Shown: in pieces, positions 45,561 through 54,954 of the stretch
How positions within the stretch are numbered: the first letter of the stretch is position 1
How the letters are laid out: every line of letters starts with the position of its first letter
NCBI GenBank assembly: GCA_947497065.1
Contig: CANMEQ010000007.1
Location: 156,956-220,955 of the forward strand
Origin: an uncultured Paracoccaceae bacterium
GTDB taxonomy: Bacteria > Pseudomonadota > Alphaproteobacteria > Rhodobacterales > Rhodobacteraceae
DNA: 64,000 nucleotides
Direction of reading: 5' to 3'
Notes under the pieces: model-generated
What the model saw: the letters and a program-made list of their open reading frames with translations, nothing else
What the model was told of the DNA's origin: nothing
The model's database searches: none
Translations under genes and position numbers: made by a program

Positions 45561-46427
45561 ATGTTCGTTGTTACCCTGATCGCCGCCGCCGGTGGATTAC
45601 AGCCTGCATTGGTGGAAAGCCTCCGCAATGCGTGGGGCGGACAGTCCGCGCAATGGTTGGCCGCAGACGAAGCAGCAGAATTCGCGATGGACCGCCTGCC
45701 CGACAACGTGGATACCGTTTGGTCTGATTTGCAGGAGCAGGCTGTTGATATGGTGGTTCAGCCCATGGAAGGGCGCCGCAAAAAGATGTTGCTGGCCGAT
45801 ATGGACAGCACCATGATCCAGCAAGAATGCATCGATGAATTGGCCGCTGAAGCGGGTGTTGGCGAACGTGTGGTCGAGATTACTGCGCGTGCGATGAACG
45901 GTGAGCTGGATTTCGAAGAGGCCATCGACGAGCGCGTTGGGCTGTTAGACGGTCTACCCGAAAGCATCATCGAGAAGGTTCTAAAAGAACGGATTGCGTT
46001 TATGCCTGGTGGGCGGGCGCTGGTGCAGACGATGAAGGCAAATGGCGGGTATTCCGCGCTGGTTTCTGGTGGGTTCACGGCGTTTACCGCTCTGGTCGCG
46101 GATGAGCTGGGGTTTGATGAAAACCGCGCGAACACTTTGGATATTCAAAACGGTACGTTGACCGGCAAAGTTGTGCGACCGATCTTGGGGCAGCAGGCGA
46201 AATTGGTTGCGCTGAATGAAATTACGGCGCGACTGGGTATCACGGCGGCAGATGTTTTGGCTGTGGGCGATGGCATGAATGATCTGTTGATGCTGCAAAA
46301 CGCAGGCACCGGTGTGGCGTTACACGGAAAGCCTGCGCTGCAAGAGAAATGCAAGGTGCGGGTGAACCACGGGGATTTGACCGCACTGCTGTATCTTCAG
46401 GGCTATGCGAAGACAGAATTTGCCTAG
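45561..46427 (+). CDS. serB: Phosphoserine phosphatase
   Basis: Final serine-forming step, hydrolysing phosphoserine. 288 residues from ATG 45561 (GAGAGGA 8 bases upstream). HAD-family motifs: the DxDxT nucleophile loop is DMDST at residues 80-84, then [10 protein letters not shown], and [15 protein letters not shown]. The short N-terminal extension of about 70 residues has a weak ACT-like look. serB is divergent from the serC-serA operon, with which it completes the pathway. Confidence 0.95.
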   Translation: MFVVTLIAAAGGLQPALVESLRNAWGGQSAQWLAADEAAEFAMDRLPDNVDTVWSDLQEQAVDMVVQPMEGRRKKMLLADMDSTMIQQECIDELAAEAGVGERVVEITARAMNGELDFEEAIDERVGLLDGLPESIIEKVLKERIAFMPGGRALVQTMKANGGYSALVSGGFTAFTALVADELGFDENRANTLDIQNGTLTGKVVRPILGQQAKLVALNEITARLGITAADVLAVGDGMNDLLMLQNAGTGVALHGKPALQEKCKVRVNHGDLTALLYLQGYAKTEFA

Positions 46428-46430
46428 CGG

Positions 46431-48566
46431 CTAAGCCTGAAACGTGACGCCCGTACCTTGGGTGATTTCGCCGATGATGTAGAAATCGGGCTGTCCGTCC
46501 AAACGCGCGGCCAAGGCCCGAGGGATCGCGGCCAACAGCCCACCGGCGGTCTGCGGATCGAACATCAAAGCGGCGCGGGCTGTGTCAGGCGCTGTGATAT
46601 TGGGAAGCGCGCGATTTTCGGGGTAGAGGCTGGACCAAATTCCAGCTTCGGCGAGAGCAAGCGCGCCTTGCATCAGTGGAACGTCAAGCAGCCGCACATA
46701 GGCCCCCACGCCAGACGCAGAACACAGGCCAGCCAAATGCCCGGCAAGACCAAACCCGGTGACATCGGTCATGGCATGCGCTTTTGCGAGCTGTTGCGCA
46801 GCGCCGCCTTGGGGGACGCACATTGAAGCCAAAGCCGCTTGTACGTCTTCGCCGCGGGCAAGGCGCCGCATGTCGGCGGCCATGATCGTGCCAGAACCGA
46901 TGGGTTTGGTGAGCACCAAGAGATCCCCCGCCTTTGCGCCGGACAGGGTGATGGGCCGTGATTTACAGAGACCTGTGATCGACAGCCCGATTGTCAGCTC
47001 GGGGCCCATCGTTGTGTGGCCGCCAACGAGGGCAGCGCCTGCATCGGTTAAAACCTCGGTCACGGAATGGGTGATTTCGGAGAGGGACCGGACCTGAAGG
47101 TCAGACGACATGCGGGGCAAGGTAAGGGACAAGGTGGCCGCTTGTGGGGTAGCGCCCATGGCCCAAACATCGCCCAGCGCGTGCACTGTTGCGATGCGCG
47201 CCATGATCACCGGATCTTCTGTGACGGCGCTGAGGTGATCGGTGGTGAGGACCTGCCGCGTTCGCCCCATGGTCAGCACGGCGGCATCATCGCCGGCCAG
47301 CCGTGTCACGTCTTTGCGGGCTGGTGCAGGCAAGGTGTCGAGCGCTGAGGTGAGAGCCGTACGGCCCACTTTTGCCCCGCACCCGCCGCACAGTGGCGCA
47401 TCGCCCAGTTCTTCGCGCACACCATTGGCCACGCGCAAAGGCTGCTTGCTTTCCATCCTCGGCAAATCGTCAAACTGGGTCATAAATTTGCGGTCGATCT
47501 GGTTTTTCCATTTCCACAGCAATGCTCCACGGCGGGCGGTGCCCAGCTTTTCGGCCAGAGCTTCCTGTCCGCCGAGGGAAATGAGTTTCAGGTAATCTTT
47601 TTGCGGTTTGTAAGGCCGCAAGGCCCCGCCGGACAGGTGCGCGCGCAGATTGTCGAACAAAACCGGGGCTTGGCGCACGGCGAACACGCCCGCTTTGGGG
47701 CGGGGATCATGGGTGAGGTGGGCGCAGTCTCCCACGGCGAAAATGTCAGGATCGGAGGTTTGGAGGGTTGGGCCGACGGTCACGAACCCCTCGTGCAGGT
47801 CCAAGCCAATGTCGGCCACCCAATCGTGAGGCCGCGCGCCCGCAGCACCGGTGGTAAAATCAGCGGCAATCTCGCGGCCGTCGGACAGGACAACGGCACC
47901 TGCTTTAACGGCTGCGACATCTGCGTTCTCGATGAGAGATACATTCAGTTCCTCCAACGCTGCGAGCAAGCGGTTGCGGGCAGGTTCATTGAAACCATCC
48001 AGAACTGCGCCGCGATCGATGAGCGAAACGGTCGGGCACACGTCGCGCAGGGCGTAGGCCATTGCCATTGCCAGTTCAGCCCCTGCAACGCCGCCGCCAA
48101 TCACCGCAACCTTCGGTTCTTGTGCCGTGGCGCGAAAGTTGTCCCATTTCGTTGCAAACACACCAAGCGGCTTGGCGGGCACGCCGTGCTCGGGGAACCC
48201 CGCCAATTTGGGCATTTCAGAGGTGATGCCCACATCGATGGCGGCCACATCATAGGCCACCGGCGGGCGGTTTGAGACGGTGATGGTTTTCAACCCGCAG
48301 TCGATCCCTACCGCTTTGCCGTTGATCAAACGCGCGCCCGCGAACCGGCATAGTTTCACCAGATCAATATCCAGTTCATCACGGGTGTAATGCCCTGCGA
48401 CGAACCCGGGCAGCATTCCGGAATAGGGGGCCGTTGGGCCGGGATTGATCACAGTCAGCCGCACGCCCGGCAGGGGGTTCATCCCCCATGATCGCAGGAC
48501 AAGTGCATGGGTATGACCGCCGCCAATGAGAACCAGATCGCGGGTGAAGGGAATGTTTTGTTTCAT
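46431..48566 (-). CDS. selD: FAD-dependent oxidoreductase-selenophosphate synthetase (SelD) fusion
   Basis: 711 residues. Residues 1 to about 370 are an NDH-2-like pyridine-nucleotide disulfide oxidoreductase (FAD loop LVLIGGGHTHALVL, second NAD loop VAVIGGGVAGAELAM, and DIFAVGDCAH). The remainder is SelD, which makes selenophosphate from selenide and ATP: the glycine-rich loop with the essential Cys/Lys is LCGGCGAKVG, followed by TTDHLSAV, GATPQAATLSL, GGHTTMGPELTIG and MTDVTGFGLAGHL. Position 1 of the loop is Cys rather than selenocysteine. Fusions of this kind occur in other alphaproteobacteria. It supplies MnmH. Confidence 0.94.
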   Translation of the reverse strand: MKQNIPFTRDLVLIGGGHTHALVLRSWGMNPLPGVRLTVINPGPTAPYSGMLPGFVAGHYTRDELDIDLVKLCRFAGARLINGKAVGIDCGLKTITVSNRPPVAYDVAAIDVGITSEMPKLAGFPEHGVPAKPLGVFATKWDNFRATAQEPKVAVIGGGVAGAELAMAMAYALRDVCPTVSLIDRGAVLDGFNEPARNRLLAALEELNVSLIENADVAAVKAGAVVLSDGREIAADFTTGAAGARPHDWVADIGLDLHEGFVTVGPTLQTSDPDIFAVGDCAHLTHDPRPKAGVFAVRQAPVLFDNLRAHLSGGALRPYKPQKDYLKLISLGGQEALAEKLGTARRGALLWKWKNQIDRKFMTQFDDLPRMESKQPLRVANGVREELGDAPLCGGCGAKVGRTALTSALDTLPAPARKDVTRLAGDDAAVLTMGRTRQVLTTDHLSAVTEDPVIMARIATVHALGDVWAMGATPQAATLSLTLPRMSSDLQVRSLSEITHSVTEVLTDAGAALVGGHTTMGPELTIGLSITGLCKSRPITLSGAKAGDLLVLTKPIGSGTIMAADMRRLARGEDVQAALASMCVPQGGAAQQLAKAHAMTDVTGFGLAGHLAGLCSASGVGAYVRLLDVPLMQGALALAEAGIWSSLYPENRALPNITAPDTARAALMFDPQTAGGLLAAIPRALAARLDGQPDFYIIGEITQGTGVTFQA

Positions 48567-48624
48567 AAAACAGTCCTAGCGCGCCAGATGCACTGAAGCG
48601 AGAGGCCTGATGATCACGGATGTG

Positions 48625-49659
48625 TTAATCGTACCCGGTCATTTCCAGATACCCGCGTCCGGTATGGCTGCCTTCGATGGTTACGGGGCCTTCCCAATAG
48701 GGTATAGATGTCGACATCCATGCCTGTGGGTTGATCGCGCGCACGGTCACATCAACGTCGCGATCGGGCAGCTGAACCTGCCAGCCTGTTGGAACTTCGC
48801 GTCCGTTCACCTGCGTTGTCGCGGTGGGGTTGGCACGAAATGCGCCATCTTCGTAAGCGGTTGTTGCTCCGTCAGGCGCGATCCAGGTGGCCGCTGTGTA
48901 ATAGGTGCCATCAGTTTGACGCAGGCGGAAGCCCATGAGTTTGCCCGTGTCGAGCGAGAGTGAAAACCAATCCCAACCGGTTTGATCCTCAGAGAGGGGC
49001 TGCGAGGACCATTCACGGTCGAGCCAAGCCTGCCCGCTGACCTCGATATCCCCATCAGGCAAGGTCAGCACGCCATCGATGGCGTAGAACGGTTGCGAAT
49101 AATAATAGCTGGCCTGACCTGCGGCTGATTTCACCGAGTACCCGTTTTCGCCATGAAAGATCAGAGGGCCGTGGGCGTTTAGGGCCATGTCGTAGGCAAA
49201 ATCTGGGCCTGTGGCCACCATGCGCAGTTGGTCAAAGTTTGGGCCTATCAGCTGCCAATCATCTATCCACGCCTCGAACGGATCAGCCGTGACACCGGCC
49301 TGCCCAATCCCACCGCGCGCCAAACGTTCGGTCACGTAATGCGCATCGGGCGTGGTAACTGCGGCGTGGCCCATCCAAAGCTGCGGCGATGCCCAGCCTG
49401 TGCCCTCGCCGGTCGCCAAGGCAGTGCGAAACAGGGTCCATTGCAGGCCATAGTCGGTGCCATCTTCGGACTGGAGGTTCGCCGTCAGATACCACCATTC
49501 AATCCGGTAGTCTGGGTGCGTACCGTAATCAGCAGGGAAGCTGAATTCAGCCGGACGTTGCGGCGTTGCAAATGCATCGGTTGCAGTTCCAAGGCCTGCA
49601 AATCCTTGGGCCATGGACAGGCTGGGCAACATCGAGAGCAAAAGGATCTTAACGTTCAT
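48625..49659 (-). CDS. AttH/CrtC-like lipocalin-domain protein, exported
   Basis: 344 residues with a signal peptide (MNVKILLLSMLPSLSMAQG). The hydroxyneurosporene synthase/AttH lipocalin-like domain is recognised by PADYGTHPDYRIEWWYLTAN, LQWTLFR, WMGHAAVTTPDAHYVTERL and AWLDREWSSQPLSEDQTGWD then WF. Although related to CrtC (carotenoid hydratase), its place behind an export-type ABC transporter matches the att-type operons, where it is a periplasmic partner of the transporter. Its start overlaps the permease end by 11 bases. Confidence 0.85.
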   Translation of the reverse strand: MNVKILLLSMLPSLSMAQGFAGLGTATDAFATPQRPAEFSFPADYGTHPDYRIEWWYLTANLQSEDGTDYGLQWTLFRTALATGEGTGWASPQLWMGHAAVTTPDAHYVTERLARGGIGQAGVTADPFEAWIDDWQLIGPNFDQLRMVATGPDFAYDMALNAHGPLIFHGENGYSVKSAAGQASYYYSQPFYAIDGVLTLPDGDIEVSGQAWLDREWSSQPLSEDQTGWDWFSLSLDTGKLMGFRLRQTDGTYYTAATWIAPDGATTAYEDGAFRANPTATTQVNGREVPTGWQVQLPDRDVDVTVRAINPQAWMSTSIPYWEGPVTIEGSHTGRGYLEMTGYD

Positions 49660-52033
49660 TTGAAAACACCTTGAGAAGGTCGGCCGGGCGGGTATTGCTC
49701 AATTTCACGGCGGGCCAGAGGGCGGCCAAAATTGCTGCGACCACGGCAAATATCGCCAAGCGGGCATAATCCGCCGGGAACAGGAACATCGGCAGACGCC
49801 ACCCGAAGGCTTCGACATTCACGACTGCAAGCAATGTCCACGCCAACGCCAACCCAAGCGGCAGGGCCAGCACCGTGGTCAAAAGGGCCAAGATCACCGC
49901 GCGTAGGATTTCGATTTGACCTAGCTTTGACCGTGTCAAACCTTGGGCCCAGACGGGCGCCAGCTGTGGCAGGCGCATGGTGGCCAATGTCAGAAGGCTC
50001 ATCAAAATGGCGAAACCAGCGACGGCCAATGTCAGCACATTCAAGGCACCTGTCACCGTGAACGTGCGATCAAAAACGTCGAGGGAGAAGGCTTTGATGC
50101 CTGCTTGATTCACAACATTTGCGTCTGGCAGGTCGAATTCCGCAAGAAGCGCATTTGTGAGTGCGGGCACGTCTTCGGGTGGCATGCGGACGCCAAAACG
50201 CAAGGCGCGAATATCGGGAAACAGGGCCTCGAATACCGATTCCGTGACCAGCGCCTGGCCAATTGGATTGCCATAATCGCCGTAAATTCCCAGAACGTCG
50301 AACGGTTCCCCCGCCAGGGTGATGCGGTCTCCAATGGCGATGTCGGCGCGGCGGGCAAGTTGTTCGTTGATGGCCGCGCCCTGCCCGGCCTCAATCTCTG
50401 CCCACGCATTTGGGGCGGACTGCAAGAACACCCAATTATCGCGGTATGTGGAATGGGGTGTCGGGCCGTAAATTTCGGTTGGTAGCCCTCGCACGTCTTG
50501 GGTCGCGGCGCGGATCGGCAGCACGATCTCGACCCGCGGTTTGAGGAAGGCCTGCACCTGCGCGGCTTGATCCACATCGTTGGTATAGACGTAGAGTTCT
50601 GACGCGAGGCGTTGATCGAGAAAGCCTGTAAACGTCAACCGGAACGAGCTGACCATGGTGGAGACGCCAACGTTTGCGGCCATCGCTAAAAGCAAGGCCA
50701 TCAAGGCTAACGAGAGCCCGGGCAATTGTTGGCGTGTGTCGGCCCAGAACCATTCAGAAATAACGCCCCGTGCGCGCGACGCGCCGAAGCCAAGGACGAC
50801 GTCGAGCAGAAGGGGCAACGCCAAAGCGGCACCAATCAGGAGGGCCGCAAGCATCGCGAAGCCCGCAAACAAGCCGCTTCCCAGTGCGGCGAGCAGACCA
50901 GCTGCCACTAAAAGAGAGACAGCGGCAAGTGCTTGTATAAATCGGCCACGTTTGGCCTGCATCGCCCATGCGCGGGGCCGCGCACCGGCCAAAAGCGGCA
51001 TTTGCGCCAGACGCCACAATGAAGCTGAGGCGGCCAGCCCTGTACCGCCAACAGCGATGGCCAAGCCGGACAGCCACCATTCGGGCCGCAACTGCAATGT
51101 ACCGGAGACGGAGGCCCCGTAGAGCCCAGACAGGGTCGCGGCGACATCGGGGAGCAAGGCTGCCGCAACCAAGTAGCCCAACCCCACACCAATCGCGCCA
51201 GCGATCACCGACAGCACCAGAAGTTCTGACGCTATGAGCCCAACAAGATTGCGCAGTGGAAACCCCAAGGCCCGCAACGTGCGGATCACGGGCCGGCGTT
51301 GTTCAAACGCTAAGCCAATCGCACCGTTCACGATGAAAATCCCCACCGCGAAGGAGAGCAAACCAAAGGCCGTTAGGTTTAGGTGAAAGCTGTCAGTCAG
51401 GCGTGCAACGTCTGAGCCGCCCTGCGGGGGGCGAAGGGACAGGCTGGGCGTGATTTCGGCCAATGGAGCACGGTTGAGGGGCTGGGTTTCAGCCACGATC
51501 AAACGCGACAGCTGCCCGTCCATCGACAAAAGCCGCTGCGCCGTACCCACATCGGTGAGAAAAACACCTGGGGCAACATCAGCCGAGGCCACTTGCGTGA
51601 TGTTCACATCGACGAGCCGGTCCAGCGTGTCTTGAGTGGCAAAAATGACACCGCCGAGCAACGTTTCTACCGTGAGGGCACCGTCGGTTAAGTCCACGGG
51701 GCCCAAACCGTTCGGGGCGGTCAGCGCATCGAGGCCAATCAATCGGAGCCCTTGCAAACGGCCTTCAACCACGGGGCTGACCTGCCACCCGGCCCTGCGC
51801 AAGGCGATGTAATCATCCTGCGCAATCACGCCATCGGTGCTGGTGACTTGGGCAAACTGGCCCTCACCCAGTGTTTCAGCCGCCGCATCGTAAGACGCGC
51901 GCGCCTCGGCGTTCACGGCTTGGACGCCAGACCACAAAGCAGTGGCCAACGACAACCCAATAACCAGCGTAAACAATTGCATCGGGTTGCGCCGCCAGTG
52001 AGACAGGAGCGTCCAAAGGCCGAGCTTGATCAT
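49649..52033 (-). CDS. FtsX-like ABC transporter permease
   Basis: 794 residues with an N-terminal membrane segment (LFTLVIGLSLATALWSGVQA), a periplasmic domain, and two blocks of three or more membrane segments (about 230-400 and 680-785), the double-FtsX pattern of LolC/MacB-like export systems. No Walker motifs. It overlaps the ATPase gene by 4 bases upstream and the lipocalin-like gene by 11 bases downstream, so all three form one coupled operon. Confidence 0.9.
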   Translation of the reverse strand: MIKLGLWTLLSHWRRNPMQLFTLVIGLSLATALWSGVQAVNAEARASYDAAAETLGEGQFAQVTSTDGVIAQDDYIALRRAGWQVSPVVEGRLQGLRLIGLDALTAPNGLGPVDLTDGALTVETLLGGVIFATQDTLDRLVDVNITQVASADVAPGVFLTDVGTAQRLLSMDGQLSRLIVAETQPLNRAPLAEITPSLSLRPPQGGSDVARLTDSFHLNLTAFGLLSFAVGIFIVNGAIGLAFEQRRPVIRTLRALGFPLRNLVGLIASELLVLSVIAGAIGVGLGYLVAAALLPDVAATLSGLYGASVSGTLQLRPEWWLSGLAIAVGGTGLAASASLWRLAQMPLLAGARPRAWAMQAKRGRFIQALAAVSLLVAAGLLAALGSGLFAGFAMLAALLIGAALALPLLLDVVLGFGASRARGVISEWFWADTRQQLPGLSLALMALLLAMAANVGVSTMVSSFRLTFTGFLDQRLASELYVYTNDVDQAAQVQAFLKPRVEIVLPIRAATQDVRGLPTEIYGPTPHSTYRDNWVFLQSAPNAWAEIEAGQGAAINEQLARRADIAIGDRITLAGEPFDVLGIYGDYGNPIGQALVTESVFEALFPDIRALRFGVRMPPEDVPALTNALLAEFDLPDANVVNQAGIKAFSLDVFDRTFTVTGALNVLTLAVAGFAILMSLLTLATMRLPQLAPVWAQGLTRSKLGQIEILRAVILALLTTVLALPLGLALAWTLLAVVNVEAFGWRLPMFLFPADYARLAIFAVVAAILAALWPAVKLSNTRPADLLKVFSNER

Positions 52034-52686
52034 GCCAGCCGCCCAGCGCGCAGATGCAAACGTCGGCTTGTTTGTGCAGCCAAACGTTCCGAATGGGTGA
52101 CCATCAACAAGGCTGATTGTGTTTCGGCGACAAGGTCTAGCATCAATGCCATCACAGTATCCGCGGTTGCTTCATCCAGATTACCGGTGGGTTCATCGGC
52201 GAGCACCAATTTGGGGCGCGCGGCCAGTGTTCGTGCGATCGCAACCCGTTGCTGTTGCCCGCCGGACAATTGTTCGGGGTATTTCGCAACCTGTTCGGAC
52301 AGGCCCATGCGCTGGGTGAGATCAGCGTTCCAATCCGGATCGTTGCGCCCTGCAAGGCGCGCCTGAAATGCGATGTTGGCCCCCACCGTTAGAGAGGGGA
52401 TGAGGTTGAACTGTTGAAAAACAACGCCCACTTTGTCGCGGCGGACACTGGCGCGCCCTGCATCATCAAGCTGCACAATGTCTTCGCCATCGATGAGAAC
52501 CTTACCGGATGAGGGCTGATCCAACCCCCCAACCAGATGCAACAGCGTGCTTTTCCCACTGCCCGATTCACCTGTGAGCGCCAAGGTCTCACCGCTATCT
52601 AACGTCATGCTAACGCCATTCAGGATCGAGAATGTGCCCTCTGGCCCGGAAAACGATTTCTTCAGATCGGTTACTTGTAAAATCAT
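52030..52686 (-). CDS. ABC transporter ATP-binding protein (LolD/MacB type)
   Basis: 218 residues. Walker A GESGSGKST at residues 39-47, signature LSGGQQQRVAIARTL, Walker B LVLADEPTGNLDEATAD, the usual LolD-like family. It energises the FtsX-like permease. The first gene of the operon, with a 231-base gap to the divergent thiolase gene. Confidence 0.95.
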   Translation of the reverse strand: MILQVTDLKKSFSGPEGTFSILNGVSMTLDSGETLALTGESGSGKSTLLHLVGGLDQPSSGKVLIDGEDIVQLDDAGRASVRRDKVGVVFQQFNLIPSLTVGANIAFQARLAGRNDPDWNADLTQRMGLSEQVAKYPEQLSGGQQQRVAIARTLAARPKLVLADEPTGNLDEATADTVMALMLDLVAETQSALLMVTHSERLAAQTSRRLHLRAGRLA

Positions 52687-52917
52687 GCGTTACCTATCCC
52701 AATGCCTGCGGCGTGCTGCAAGGCATTGTTTCCTTACCCGCCTTAAGGGTAGCCGCCGACGCGGGGGAGGAAAGGTGTTCTAGCGCAATCTTTTGTCGCA
52801 GTGGGGCCTTGCATCGCCTGCGGCCCTGCATCTCCAGCCCTAAAGTCCGTGACGTCAGACTTGGCCCGCTGCACGCAACACCTATGGTGAACCAAGTTTT
52901 AAATTTGGAGGATGCCT

Positions 52918-54093
52918 ATGTCGGACGTTGTTATTTTATCTGGTGCACGCACCGCGATCGGTAGCTTTGGTGGGAGCCTTTCCGGCATCGCGCCTATCGA
53001 TCTTGGGGCAACGGTCACGACCGCTGCGCTTGAACGCAGCGGCGTGGCGCCAGACCGCATCGGCCATGTGACGTTCGGCCATGTGATCAACACCGAACCG
53101 CGTGACATGTATCTCAGCCGTGTGGCGGCAATGCAGGCAGGTATTCCAGACAGCGTACCTGCAATGAACGTGAACCGCCTGTGTGGGTCTGGAGTGCAAG
53201 CGATTGTCTCCGTGATCCAGTCGCTGATGCTGGGCGATGCCGAATTTGGCGTCGCCGGTGGTGCTGAGAATATGAGCCGGTCGCCGTATATCCTGCCCGC
53301 CGCCCGCTGGGGTGCTAAAATGGGTGACATTGCCGGCCAGGACATGATGTTGGGCGCGCTGAATTGCCCGTTTGGGACAGGACACATGGGCGTCACAGCC
53401 GAGAACGTCGCCGCCGAGCACAATATTTCCCGCGCGGAGCAAGATGCATTTGCCTTGCAGTCCCAGGATCGGGCCGCTGCAGCGATTGAGGCGGGTTATT
53501 TCAAAGAGCAGATCGTGCCGGTTGATGTGAAGGTAAAACGGGACATCGTGCCGTTTGACGTTGATGAACATCCAAAGGCGTCGTCGCTCGAAAAGCTCGC
53601 TGGTTTGCGCACCGTGTTCCAAAAAGATGGGACCGTCACCGCAGGCAATGCCTCTGGTATCAATGATGGGGCCGCAGCACTGGTTTTGGCGCGCGCTGAT
53701 GCCGCCGAGGCCGCTGGTTTGACACCAAAGTTCCGGGTTTTGGGCTACGCGCACGCAGGTGTGCGACCCGAGGTGATGGGCATTGGGCCTGTGCCTGCGG
53801 TACGCAACTTGTTGGACCGCACCGGGTTATCGGCTGGCGATTTCGACGTGATCGAAAGCAATGAAGCCTTTGCCTCCCAAGCGCTGGCGGTCAGCAAAGA
53901 GCTGGGCCTTGATCCGGCCCGCGTGAACCCGAATGGCGGCGCGATTGCACTGGGCCACCCCGTTGGGGCGACCGGCGCGATCATCACGGTCAAAGCGATG
54001 TATGAGCTTGAGCGGACCGGCGGTAAACGTGCCTTGATCACCATGTGTATTGGCGGCGGTCAGGGCATCGCGCTGGCGATTGAGCGGATTTAA
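52918..54093 (+). CDS. Acetyl-CoA C-acyltransferase / beta-ketothiolase
   Basis: Thiolase of 391 residues that splits or forms 3-ketoacyl-CoA with acetyl-CoA. The active cysteine is in NRLCGSGVQAIVSV (about residue 88), with the catalytic His/Cys in ALGHPVGATGA and MCIGGGQG near the end, and the NEAFA motif. GGAGGA precedes ATG 52918; the ATG 6 bases earlier is within the ribosome site. The sequence resembles BktB-type broad-range thiolases. The stop overlaps yaaA's stop (4 bases, convergent). Confidence 0.92.
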   Translation: MSDVVILSGARTAIGSFGGSLSGIAPIDLGATVTTAALERSGVAPDRIGHVTFGHVINTEPRDMYLSRVAAMQAGIPDSVPAMNVNRLCGSGVQAIVSVIQSLMLGDAEFGVAGGAENMSRSPYILPAARWGAKMGDIAGQDMMLGALNCPFGTGHMGVTAENVAAEHNISRAEQDAFALQSQDRAAAAIEAGYFKEQIVPVDVKVKRDIVPFDVDEHPKASSLEKLAGLRTVFQKDGTVTAGNASGINDGAAALVLARADAAEAAGLTPKFRVLGYAHAGVRPEVMGIGPVPAVRNLLDRTGLSAGDFDVIESNEAFASQALAVSKELGLDPARVNPNGGAIALGHPVGATGAIITVKAMYELERTGGKRALITMCIGGGQGIALAIERI

Positions 54094-54869
54094 CGCTTTT
54101 CGGGATAGTCCCTCACGAAGGTGATTTTGCTGTCACCTTCGCTGAGATCTGGATCAAAAGCATAGCCACCAACACTGAAGCCGCGCAAATCATCCACCGA
54201 TGTTGCGCGGTTTTCTACGATATAGCGTGCCATAGCCCCGCGCGCGCGTTTTGCGAAAAACGATACGATCCGCGGTTTGTTGTCCTTCACTTCCATAAAT
54301 ACCGGTGTGATGACGTTCAGCTTTAGGGCTTTGGTATCAGCCGCGCCGAAGTATTCTTGCGACGCGCAATTCACCAACAGATCGGTGTTTTGTTCATCGC
54401 CCAATGTGTTCAACGCCTTGGCGAGGGTATCGCCCCAATAATCGTAGAGGTTTTTCCCACGGCGTGTTTTCAGTTTTGACCCCATTTCCAAACGGTAAGG
54501 TTGGATCGCATCTAGCGGGCGCAACAGGCCATACAGGCCAGATAAGATGCGCAAGTGATCTTGGGCGTAGGCCATATCGTGATCCGACAGTGTTTTCGCC
54601 TCAAGGCCTTGGTAGGTATCCCCGTTGAACACCAAAGCGGCAGGTTTGGTCCGTTCGGGCGAGGGCGCGTCTTCGAAGGCTTTGAACCGGTCGCGATTCA
54701 GTTTCGCCAGATCATCTGAAATCGACATCAGGTCCTTGAGCGCGCCAAGGGTCAGGTTGCGCGACGTTTTGGCCAGCCGAATTGCATCTTCCTGAAATTC
54801 GGGTTGCGTCGCTTGAACATCCACCGGCTCGAGGTCGAGGGATTTCGCAGGGGATATAACGGTGAGCAT
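54090..54869 (-). CDS. yaaA: Peroxide stress protein YaaA (DUF328)
   Basis: 259 residues with all main YaaA blocks: ISPAKSLD at the start, AALVFNGDTYQGLEAKTL, HLRILSGLYGLLRPLDAIQP, RLEMGSKL, NCASQEYF and the C-terminal VSFFAKRARGAMARYI. In E. coli the protein limits intracellular free iron during hydrogen peroxide stress. It is a monocistronic-looking gene upstream of recQ's terminus on the same strand. Confidence 0.94.
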   Translation of the reverse strand: MLTVISPAKSLDLEPVDVQATQPEFQEDAIRLAKTSRNLTLGALKDLMSISDDLAKLNRDRFKAFEDAPSPERTKPAALVFNGDTYQGLEAKTLSDHDMAYAQDHLRILSGLYGLLRPLDAIQPYRLEMGSKLKTRRGKNLYDYWGDTLAKALNTLGDEQNTDLLVNCASQEYFGAADTKALKLNVITPVFMEVKDNKPRIVSFFAKRARGAMARYIVENRATSVDDLRGFSVGGYAFDPDLSEGDSKITFVRDYPEKR

Positions 54870-54954
54870 TGTGCGGCCTCTGGATTGATATTTGACTAAG
54901 TTAAGCTGCTTCGCGGTTTAGGAAAGGGGGGTGTGGCGCCCTGCCCTAGGTTTG

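Noticed and set aside
46431..48566. Selenocysteine in SelD
   Set aside because: The loop position is an ordinary Cys codon and no in-frame TGA is needed to complete the protein.
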